The position numbers and the translations under genes were made by a program. The notes under the pieces were generated by a model. The model was given only the letters and a program-made list of their open reading frames with translations, ran no database searches and was not told the DNA's origin. Shown piece by piece: positions 30,401 through 42,400 of a DNA stretch of 64,000 nt; the first letter of the stretch is position 1, and the number at the start of each line of letters is the position of its first letter. The stretch comes from Gibbula magus (taxonomy: Eukaryota > Mollusca > Gastropoda > Trochida > Trochidae): NCBI GenBank assembly GCA_936450465.1, contig OW388300.1, forward strand, positions 44,176,358 through 44,240,357. The letters are read 5' to 3'.

Positions 30401-33400
30401 ATGGGTGAAAATAATGTCCTTTAAAATGAATATAGAGAAACCATTTAACCTTTATTTGAGATGTGCTACTTATCCTCTACCTGCTCCTCAGTTTCGTTTC
30501 CTGTACTGTTATCTACATAACATATCTGACATTAAAGTTTACACATAAAAACGATGACAGTTAGTGCAATTGAAAATTATGTTATCCAAGTTTTCTTTAT
30601 ATGAATTGATATTTTAACATATTCAGGCACACCAAGTGGTACAACAACTGGCCAGGTAGAACAAACCGAAGAAGAAGAAACAACCCCGACAGGTGAGTCT
30701 CTTGTCCATAGTATAATTAATTTCAAGAAAATAGTTATTTGAAGGTCATTGAAAATATGGCTATTGCCCTTTGAATGATAAAGGTTTGTTGTATGTTTTA
30801 TCTTATGTTCGTTGTTTTTTAGTCATGTATAAACGCTTCAACTAAAAACAGTTCATTTCAAAAGGACAATAAAAAGATGTATATGTTTTGGATGGTCAAT
30901 GTCCTGCATTAGAATAAACAATGTATTTTGCACACCTTGACGAGCTAAATATGTAGTGTTTATTCCTTATGCAGGATATTTACCATCCCATATGTGCACG
31001 ATAACTTATTTTATTATACAACACCTTTCCTCGTTCGGTTTGCAATGACATGCTTGACCATTTTATTTCAAATTTGAAGTTTTCTTCAAATACATGCTGG
31101 AATTATGTGATTCCTCCTAAATGTTGCTTTCAGTGAATATAAATATAGATATTTTATCTAAACCTTAACTTTAAATTGTGAAAATTGTTGCAACGATTTC
31201 AAATGTAAAATATTCAACGTTTCAACGGCGAAAGGGAACTTGTGTTCTTTAACCATTGTGGAATCAGGTGTCTATCCCACTTGGGTATGCGAGTTTCTTT
31301 CCTGCTCAGATGCTAAATATGGTAATTCACTGAAGACAAAGAGAGCAAAACTAAAAGTTTAGTTTGTTAATTCTAGAATCTTCTTTACGCAAGTCATATG
31401 TATGGAATGATGTATGCTCGATTGATTCCGATTCGCGTTGACCATGTTTGCCAATTTCTGGCACTGATGTACGCTTTTTTGTCATTTTTAAATTAATATC
31501 TATGAAATATAACAGGCATATATATCATGATGCTATCAGGTGTTACAAGTGTTCAAAAAACGTAATGCGTGTGAGGCTGTCAAAATGTTTTTGATTTTAA
31601 AAGTCCGTCACTGTATCTCTGTAATTTACATCAGTATTCACATATGACCCCAATACATACCTTGAATATCAGTTTAATCCACTGATAAACAATGTTCTTT
31701 TTGCTTGAGAAAAAATTATATGTAATAATGAAGCGATTTAAATGAATTATAACAAAAGAAAAGAATAATCTCTTAATTTGTTTAAACGTATTTAGAAGGA
31801 AAGACACTTCAAAATAATTGAAAAACGCGTTTAAAATGACCGAATAATGCAATGAGTCAATAACTCAGTGATTTCGCATTCGAGGGATGTTTATTATTGG
31901 CATTTATTTAAAAATACAATAATCTACAACATTCAAGGTGGCAATGAAGGTGGAGAACCAACACCTGCGCCTTCGTCGACAACAACTGCAGCAACTACAC
32001 CACTGGGTGAGCTTTTCTTTTCAGATATTTTAATCAGTGATATTAACAAAATATTTCTATCAACTTTCACTCTTTCGACTTCTCCTCCAGAACCAGTGAC
32101 TCAAAACAGCTGGATTTTTATGAACATACTCCTTGGCCAATGGGGATTCTTAATAGTAGATTTGGTGACCCTGTCGTATCAAACAAGGGCCTCACAGGCC
32201 ATGACATAAAAAAATCTATTTTCATCTTCTTCTCCAGAACAAAAGACCTAGAAGGCTGAAATAATGTGTACAAACTGTTTAGTCAATATGTATTTTAAAT
32301 TGTAAATTTAGTGACCTTGGGGCCCGGAAATAAGGGCCTGACGGGCCATGACCTAAAAACCTATTTCCATATTCTTCACAAGAACAAAAAAAACTCTTTA
32401 GTCCTCGAGGATTCTAAATTGTAGATTTGTTAACCATGTGGCCCAAATAAGGGCCTCACAGGCGATAACTAAAAAACCTATTTCCATCTTCTTCTCTGTA
32501 AGTCTTAGGCCTTGGTTATTCCACGGGGTTATATTTGCTTATATTGTTTGGAAAATAAGAGCAATGCTTGGTGAACAAAAACATCAAGACATACAGATAT
32601 TATGCTAGGCTGAAGCAACTTGTACACAGAACTGCATGTTACATACCGTGCAGGTGGTAAGTCAGCCTCATTGTGAGAGCTGACATTTATGCATCGTAAC
32701 CCTTCTCCCACTCCCTCTTCCTCTTCCGCTTCCCCTCTCCCTCTTCCTCTCAAGATTCCCACTCCAACTCCCTCTGCCTCTTCCCCTCCCCCTCTCTCCT
32801 CTGTCTCTCTCTTTCTCATCTCATCCCATCTCTTCTCTTCTCTTATATCATATGGGAAATATGTCTACACCATTTGACAGACAGACATTTTTAATTGGAT
32901 TTGAATTGGAAGAGTCACCTTCTCTTCAAACATTAAAACTGTAGTTTCAAGTCATGTTTTCTTTATTCACTGACACTGAACAATTTTGATTATCATGGAA
33001 TGTTTCAAGGTCATATGAATGGAATGTACTTTGTCAATCCGTTTCAGTCTTCAACAAGAAACAATATAAATCCTAATGAGCTTCAGAGCGAAACCTATGG
33101 AGTTATCATTCGCAAAACACTCTCTTACTCCATAATTAATTATACTTATAAACAAAACCCTAATATCATATCAAAATTTCAAGTTAACAAAGTATTTTTA
33201 GAAACGATTCTTATTGGACATTGCAATACTCGTTGTATAGTCTTTAAAACCATGACGATGTATTATTGTAAACGTGCTTATTAAGGAAGAAACCAAATGC
33301 GATCCAGGAAGTGCTATTAGTTGATTTTTGTATTTATAGCAGAGACATTTATAGTTCATATGAAAATGAGATTAAACCTCGTTCAAACAATGTTAAAAGA

Positions 33401-36400
33401 TTAAATACAAATCGTCGCATTGAATAAGACTTGAAGAAGAATTTAGCATTAAATGCTTATTCGAAAATTAGAACAGTTGTGTGAGGCACACTTTGCCAAA
33501 CAAGAAATAAAATCAAAATGGCCACATTTCTTTTTAAAACGTAATACAGTGGGTGGGAACTGTTTTAGAATTCATTTTATTGAGTATTATTTCGCCATTG
33601 GTATCACTTAATTAACTTTTCGTGAGATCACTTTATTTCAGTAAGAAAACGTGCTACAGTTCCTTTAAGAGTGACTAAAAACAAGACACAGCGCATTTTA
33701 ATGGCCTCATAAGAAATATCCAAAATGAAATTATGTCCTTTTTATAATACATCGGTATTAACTTTTCCATGGATTTAGAAGAAATTATTGAAATCAAGTC
33801 AATTGAGTTTGGGTAACAATACCTTCATGGATTTAGAGAATGAGAAGCACACGCTTGGTATTCTTGTGTTGTTACACTCGTTCGTGTTCTTGGGATTCTG
33901 TTCATAGTATCCACTATATTGTCAGCTTTTCTAACTTTTAGAGAGAGGACAGCCACATTTGGTGTAACGCCTGAGAGCTTATGTACCTTGTTGGATTGCA
34001 AATTTAAAAGTGGTCAATTATGTTATTAGAGGTTATGTCCTATTTCTTGACTGTTTATGGAATCTTCCAAGGGGAAAGCTTTTCTCAAAAATTGTCAGAG
34101 AGAGGATATCAAAAGTTTGGTTTCAGGACATATATATCTTGTAAAAGTTCGAAATTCAAAAGCATGCATTTGTACTTTACAGACTGAGTTCTAATTTGTT
34201 CCTTAAATGCATATAGTCTGTGAACAACTCACAAGAACTATCTTATTGAATCTAGTAATTTTATATTCTAACATTTTCGTATGCATGCATGTACATTCTT
34301 AGAAATAGGACAATTAGTGGATGTTTGCGAGATAGTCAATATGTTTTTGGGTGTTTTCTTGTTTGTCATGGGAAAAAAACTTTATGACCATAGGAACACC
34401 AAGTGGAACACCCAGTGGAACACCAAGTGGTACACCAAGCGGAACACCAAGTGGTACACCAAGTGGAACACCAAGTGGCACACCAAGTGGAACACCAAGT
34501 GGAACACCTAGTGGCACCCCGAGTGGAACACCAAGTGGTACACCAAGTGGCACACCAAGTGGAACACCAAGTGGAACACCAAGTGGCACCCCGGGTGGAA
34601 CACCAAGTGGTACACCAAGTGGTACACCAAGTGGTACACCTAGTGGAACACCTAGTGGAACACCAAGTGGTACACCAAGTGGCACACCAAGTGCAACACC
34701 AAGTGCAACACCTAGTGGCACCCCGAGTGGAACACCAAGTGGTACACCAAGTGGAACACCAAGTGGAACACCTAGTGGCACCCCGAGTGGAACACCAAGT
34801 GGAACACCAAGTGGTACACCAAGTGGCACACCAAGTGGAACACCAAGTGGAACACCAAGTGGCACCCCGAGTGGAACACCAAGTGGTACACCAAGTGGCA
34901 CACCAAGTGGTACACCAAGCGGAACACCAAGTGGTACACCAAGTGGAACACCAAGTGGCACACCAAGTGGAACACCAAGTGGAACACCTAGTGGCACCCC
35001 GAGTGGAACACCAAGTGGTACACCAAGTGGCACACCAAGTGGAACACCAAGTGGAACACCAAGTGGCACCCCGGGTGGAACACCAAGTGGTACACCAAGT
35101 GGTACACCAAGTGGTACACCTAGTGGAACACCAAGTGGTACACCAAGTGGCACACCAAGTGCAACACCAAGTGCAACACCTAGTGGCACCCCGAGTGGAA
35201 CACCAAGTGGTACACCAAGTGGAACACCAAGTGGAACACCTAGTGGCACCCCGAGTGGAACACCAAGTGGAACACCAAGTGGAACACCAAGTGGAACACC
35301 TTCTACAGGTAAGAGTTATTGATTTTATTATAAAATATTGTTATTTCTTGCTGATTTGAAATTTGTATGACAAACTGTTACCTTGATTTGATGACAATTT
35401 AACTATCCACTGCAACGAAGTGGTTGGAGCAAATACGTTTAGTTAGAATAGAAGTTTTTTCCTTTGTTCAGCTTTTTACGGTTCATTGCACCTTCAATGA
35501 GGAAATCTGTTATCAGAACCTGTCAGAGATAGGCTAATTAGATGTGATGTGTCACTTGAGGACCTAATTACCATGTACTTGTTTCGAAATTCAGAAACAA
35601 TCTATTCGTTCATACAGATTGAGTTTTCAATTGTTCATTCAATGATAATAGTTTGTAAACATTATCTTATATATGTACCTGAGTCCTTAGATATATGATA
35701 GTTGGGAGATGTGTGCGAGTTGTAATGATAGTCAACAAGGCGTTGGCAGTTGATGATAATGTTTTCTTGATTCTCAATGGAAAAACTTTAATGACAAAAG
35801 GGACACCAAGCGGAACACCGAGTGGCACACCAAGCGAAACATCAAGTGGAACACCTAGTGGCACACCAAGTGGCACACCAAGTGGCACCCCGAGTGGAAC
35901 ACCAAGTGGCACACCAAGTGGAACACCAAGTGGCACACCAAGTGGAACACCAAGCGGTACACCAAGCGGCACCCCGAGTGGAACACCAAGTGGCACACCA
36001 AGTGGAACACCTAGTGGCACACCAAGTGGCACACCAAGTGGCACCCCGAGTGGAACACCAAGTGGAACACCAAGTGGCACACCAAGTGGAACACCAAGCG
36101 GTACACCAAGCGGCACCCCGAGTGGAACACCAAGTGGCACACCAAGTGGTACACCAAGTGGAACACCAAGTGGCACCCCGAGTGGAACACCAAGTGGCAC
36201 ACCAAGTGGAACACCAAGCGGCACACCAAGTGGCACCCCGAGTGGAACACCAAGTGGAACACCAAGTGGAACACCAAGTGGAACACCCAGGGGTACACCT
36301 AGTGGAACACCAAGTGGCACGCTAAGTGGTACACCAAGTGAAACACCAAGTGGCACACCAAGTGGTACACCAAGTGGAACACCTAGTGGTACACCAAGTG

Positions 36401-39400
36401 GTACACCAAGTGGAACACCAAGTGGTACACCTAGTGGAACACCAAGAGGAACCCCAAGTGGAACACCAAGTGGAACACCTAGTGGCACACCAAGTGGAAC
36501 ACCAAGTGCAACACCTAGTGGCACCCCGAGTGGAACACCAAGAGGAACCCCAAGTGGAACACCAAGTGGAACACCCAGTGGTACACCTACTACAGGTTCA
36601 AATTATTGTTTTTATGATATATACTATAGTAATTATTGTTTTTATTTACTATAAAGACTTGTTGATTTTAAAAATATTAGACAAAATGAGTTGGGGTGTT
36701 GATGATTCAATGATGATTATGCTTTCTTATTCTTAATGGGGAAAATTTTACGTAAAATAGGAACACCCAGTGGAACACCTAGTGGAACACCCAGTGTAAC
36801 ACCAAGTGCAACACCCAGTGTAACACCTAGTGGAACACCCAGTGTAACACCCAGTGGAACACCAAGTGGAACACCCAGTGTAACACCCAGTGTAACACCA
36901 AGTGGAACTCCAAGTGGAACACCAAGTGGAACACCTACTGCAGGTTAGCGCTCATGTTTTGATCATACACTATGGGTATTTCTTGTTGATTTAATAAGGG
37001 ACGACAGATAGTTTCCTTAGTTTGATGACATTTTAACTATTCACTGCCGCTCATTGGAAGGAGGTTATGGGTTTGAGCTTTGTGCATCTTTGCATCTAAG
37101 TGAAAGGGGACAGCTTTCTCACTAACCGTTAAAGATAAGATAGCCAAATTTGGTATGTGGTTTAAAGTAACAATAATTTGATAGAGTTTGTGAATGAGAA
37201 GCACACGATTGTTTTTTCCTGGAGTTATTTCACTTGTATCAATACTTGGGATGTAATGGGGTTTGTTTAAAGCTCTATGAGTTACAGAGCCAATGACTCC
37301 ACCATTTTCGAGTTTACTCATCTGTTTTACAAATCATGCTATGTTGTATATTTTGTGAGTACTTCTTGAAATGTAATAGCTAGCATACGAACATCCATGT
37401 TGTCATTTATCAGCAGATAGAATGATGCATGTATACATATTTGAGCATGTTGAATATTTACTGAGTAATTATCCGGTAATGACCCATTTATTTATTTTCA
37501 GAAGTGTGTGATGATGGAACTGAAAGAGAAGTACCCATAGGCAATGATGTCCTAAATCCAAATGACTCGACAGATGACGAATTAATATCAGTGGAGATAA
37601 ATGGACGCATTATGAGTGTCTCGGGGGGAACAACCGCACGTTTCTATACAATTGGAACCACATTAACACAAGTAAGTACATGGAATACTTATTTGAATGA
37701 CAAAAGTTATGGTTGTAAATGACATACTTAGTTTAGTGATGGTAAACTTGCACTTTGAATACTTGAAATAAATGAAAGATTTTTGCTGCTTAAAATATGG
37801 TATTTCAATTTATTTAAAGATTAAATTTGTAAAAACGTTATCAGCAGTGCAAGTTCTTGTTTTTTTACAAATTTGCAAGTCACTGATGATGTGATTTATT
37901 AACAATTGATGTATATTTTGCTGCCCGCCCTAGTCAAATTTTTCATTGTTCAAGTGTTGATTTGTATGTCCAAAAAATCTACTTTTATGATTTAGGTTTT
38001 TTTATGATCTAAAATAGAGAATCTCACCCAAATGTCTTCTGATATCAAATATATCAACACGAATTGATTAAAGTTATCTCTACTTTAATCAACGAGTGTT
38101 GATATATTTGATATCAGAAGACACGATTGTGATATTTTATTTATCATTCAAAATCATTCGTCAACAATTATTTGCTTTTCTGAGCTAGTTTTGGGTGATG
38201 GTTATTTTATCTTATATTATTCACCTACAAAAATCGTGCTTTTATAGGGTGATGAGCCAGAGGGCCCTGTGTTGGTTAAAAACACGACTCCAGATGACAG
38301 TCAAGATAGTGTAGATTTTGTTACCGTTTACAAAAGTGGGTCATTGGCAATAGTATATCCTGATGATAACGGCGAACTTCCATACACGGGCAATGGCAAC
38401 AGTACAATGCAAACACTCATTCCCTTCACTCCTGATGACTTGCCAACTGATGTAAGTATTTGTATTCGAATTAATATATCAAATCCAGCACATTTCTTGG
38501 TTAAAAATAATGTTTGGTTTAAAGATATTGAGTTTTACACTAAATTAACTGTTCATACTGTCACTTTACAAGGATAACATTAAGATATCCCAGGTTTGCA
38601 ATTCATACCTTCATCTGGTCATAGTCGATATTATTTGAAGTGACATTTTAGCTCTGAATTAAAGTATAAAGTGGAGTGCTATAATGTAAATATTTTGTGA
38701 AATGGGTTTTTAAAAAACTCTTATTTAGGTACCTTCAACGTTTACACTTTTAAACTCCAGTCTAGAGCCATTCCCTCTCTCTGTTGATTAACATTGAGTT
38801 TAATACCATACCAAGATTCTTATTTTCAAACTTAGTCTAACCTAACATATGTGCAATATAGTGGATGTGTTGTGAAATATATTTAGTAAGAGTCCACGGT
38901 CATGAATGTCAGTACTAGTGTTCGGCATTTTAGAATTTGTTGATGTTATTTTGTACATTGTACCAAGAATTCACAAGTGTGCAGACCTAACAACACCTCT
39001 AATAAAAGTGCAAAGTCCTCGTCGCTCAGAAATAGGTACATAAGAGTCAGATTTGCCGTAAAATGTCCAACAATATTTATGAATATTTATCTAATAATTG
39101 CATGATCTTCTTTTCTATGTTTCTCACATCTCAGGATGGATCACGGCAAGTGTTGGGGGTAGTCCCAAGAACTACTGATACTTCATCAATTGTATTCAAA
39201 ACATGCGAGAAAGGTGAGACAGACAGGATATTAATATGTAGTACTCAGCCTTTGTTGTCGTAACTTCTATTTGTTTATAAATAGACATAAATCAGCCAAG
39301 TGGTACACCGAGTGGTACACCTAGTAGTACACCTAGTGGTACACTAAATGGAACACCTACTACAGGTTCAAATTATTGTTTTTATTATATATACTTTGAT

Positions 39401-42400
39401 TATTTCTTGTTGATTTAAAAAATATTAGACAAAATGAGTTTTGTGTGTTGATGATTCAATGATGATCATGCTTTCTTATTCTTAATGGGGAAAATTTTAC
39501 GTAAAATAGGAACACCCAGTGGAACACCTAGTGGAACACCCAGTGTAACACCAAGTGCAACACCCAGTGGAACACCTAGTGGAACACCCAGTGTAACACC
39601 CAGTGGAACACCAAGTGGAACACCAAGTGGAACACCCAGTGTAACACCCAGTGTAACACCAAGTGGAACTCCAAGTGGAACACCAAGTGGAACACCTACT
39701 GCAGGTTAGCGCTCTTGTTTTGATCATACACTATGGGTATTTCTTGTTGATTTAATAAGGGACGACAGATAGTTTCCTTAGTTTGATGACATTTTAACTA
39801 TTCACTGCCGCTCATTGGAAGGAGGTTATGGGTTTGAGCTTTGTGCATCTTTGCATCTAAGTGAAAGGGGACAGCTTTCTCACTAACCGTTAAAGATAAG
39901 ATAGCCAAATTTGGTATGTGGTTTAAAGTAACAATAATTTGATAGAGTTTGTGAATGAGAAGCACACGATTGTTTTTTCCTGGAGTTATTTCACTTGTAT
40001 CAATACTTGGGATGTAATGGGGTTTGTTTAAAGCTCTATGAGTTACAGAGCCAATGACTCCACCATTTTCGAGTTTACTCATCTGTTTTACAAATCATGC
40101 TTTGTTGTATATTTTGTGAGTACTTCTTGAAATGAAATAGCTAGCATACGAACATCCATGTTGTCATTTATCAGCAGATAGAATGATGCATGTATACATA
40201 TTTGAGCATGCTGAATATTTACTGAGTAATAATCCGGTAATGACCCATTTATTTATTTTCAGAAGTGTGTGATGATGGAACTGAAAGAGAAGTACCCATA
40301 GGCAATGATGTCCTAAATCCAAATGACTCGACAGATGACGAATTAATATCAGTGGAGATAAATGGACGCATTATGAGTGTCTCGGGGGGAACAACCGCAC
40401 GTTTCTATACAATTGGAACCACATTAACACAAGTAAGTACATGGAATACTTATTTGAATGACAAAAGTTATGGTTGTAAATGACATACTTAGTTTAGTGA
40501 TGGTTAACTTGCACTTTGAATATTTGAAATAAATGAAAGATTTTTGCTGCTTAAAATATGGTATTTCAATTTATTTAAAGATTAAATTTGTAAAAACGTT
40601 ATCAGCAGTGCAAGTTCTTGTTTTTTTACAAATTTGCAAGTCACTGATGATGTGATTTATTAACAATTGATGTATATTTTGCTGCCCGCCCTAGTCAAAT
40701 TTTTCATTGTTCAAGTGTTGATTTGTATGTCCAAAAAATCTACTTTTATGATTTAGGTTTTTTTATGATCTAAAATAGAGAATCTCACCCAAGCGTCTTC
40801 TGATATCAAATATATCAACACGAATTGATTAAAGTTATCTCTACTTTAATCAACGAGTGTTGATATATTTGATATCAGAAGACACGATTGTGATATTTTA
40901 TTTATCATTCAAAATCATTCGTCAACAATTATTTGCTTTTCTGAGCTAGTTTTGGGTGATGGTTATTTTATCTTATATTATTCACCTACAAAAATCGTGC
41001 TTTTATAGGGTGATGAGCCAGAGGGCCCTGTGTTGGTTAAAAACACGACTCCAGATGACAGTCAAGATAGTGTAGATTTTGTTACCGTTTACAAAAGTGG
41101 GTCATTGGCAATAGTATATCCTGATGATAACGGCGAACTTCCATACACGGGCAATGGCAACAGTACAATGCAAACACTCATTCCCTTCACTCCTGATGAC
41201 TTGCCAACTGATGTAAGTATTTGTATTCGAATTAATATATCAAATCCAGCACATTTCTTGGTTAAAAATAATGTTTGGTTTAAAGATATTGAGTTTTACA
41301 CTAAATTAACTGTTCATACTGTCACTTTACAAGGATAACATTAAGATATCCCAGGTTTGCAATTCATACCTTCATCTGGTCATAGTCGATATTATTTGAA
41401 GTGACATTTTAGCTCTGAATTAAAGTATAAAGTGGAGTGCTATAATGTAAATATTTTGTGAAATGGGTTTTTAAAAAACTCTTATTTAGGTACCTTCAAC
41501 GTTTACACTTTTAAACTCCAGTCTAGAGCCATTCCCTCTCTCTGTTGATTAACATTGAGTTTAATACCATACCAAGATTCTTATTTTCAAACTTAGTCTA
41601 ACCTAACATATGTGCAATATAGTGGATGTGTTGTGAAATATATTTAGTAAGAGTCCACGGTCATGAATGTCAGTACTAGTGTTCGGCATTTTAGAATTTG
41701 TTGATGTTATTTTGTACATTGTACCAAGAATTCACAAGTGTGCAGACCTAACAACACCTCTAATAAAAGTGCAAAGTCCTCGTCGCTCAGAAATAGGTAC
41801 AGAAGAGTCAGATTTGCCGTAAAATGTCCAACAATATTTATGAATATTTATCTAATAATTGCATGATCTTCTTTTCTATGTTTCTCACATCTCAGGATGG
41901 ATCACGGCAAGTGTTGGGGGTAGTCCCAAGAACTACTGATACTTCATCAATTGTATTCAAAACATGCGAGAAAGGTGAGACAGACAGGATATTAATATGT
42001 AGTACTCAGCCTTTGTTGTCGTAACTTCTATTTGTTTATAAATAGACATAAATCAGCCAAGTGGTACACCGAGTGGTACACCTAGTAGTACACCTAGTGG
42101 TACACTAAATGGAACACCTACTACAGGTTCAAATTATTGTTTTTATTATATATACTTTGATTATTTCTTGTTGATTTAAAAAATATTAGACAAAATGAGT
42201 TTTGTGTGTTGATGATTCAATGATGATCATGCTTTCTTATTCTTAATGGGGAAAATTTTACGTAAAATAGGAACACCCAGTGGAACACCTAGTGGAACAC
42301 CCAGTGTAACACCAAGTGCAACACCCAGTGGAACACCCAGTGGAACACCCAGTGTAACACCCAGTGGAACACCAAGTGGAACACCCAGTGTAACACCCAG

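Noticed and set aside
34314..35249. Long minus-strand (GVPL)n frame and a second plus-strand frame rich in EHQV/VHQV
   Set aside because: These are shadows of the 12-bp repeat. Only the GTPS frame joins to flanking exons in the correct phase at both splice sites. The same holds at 35667-36524.
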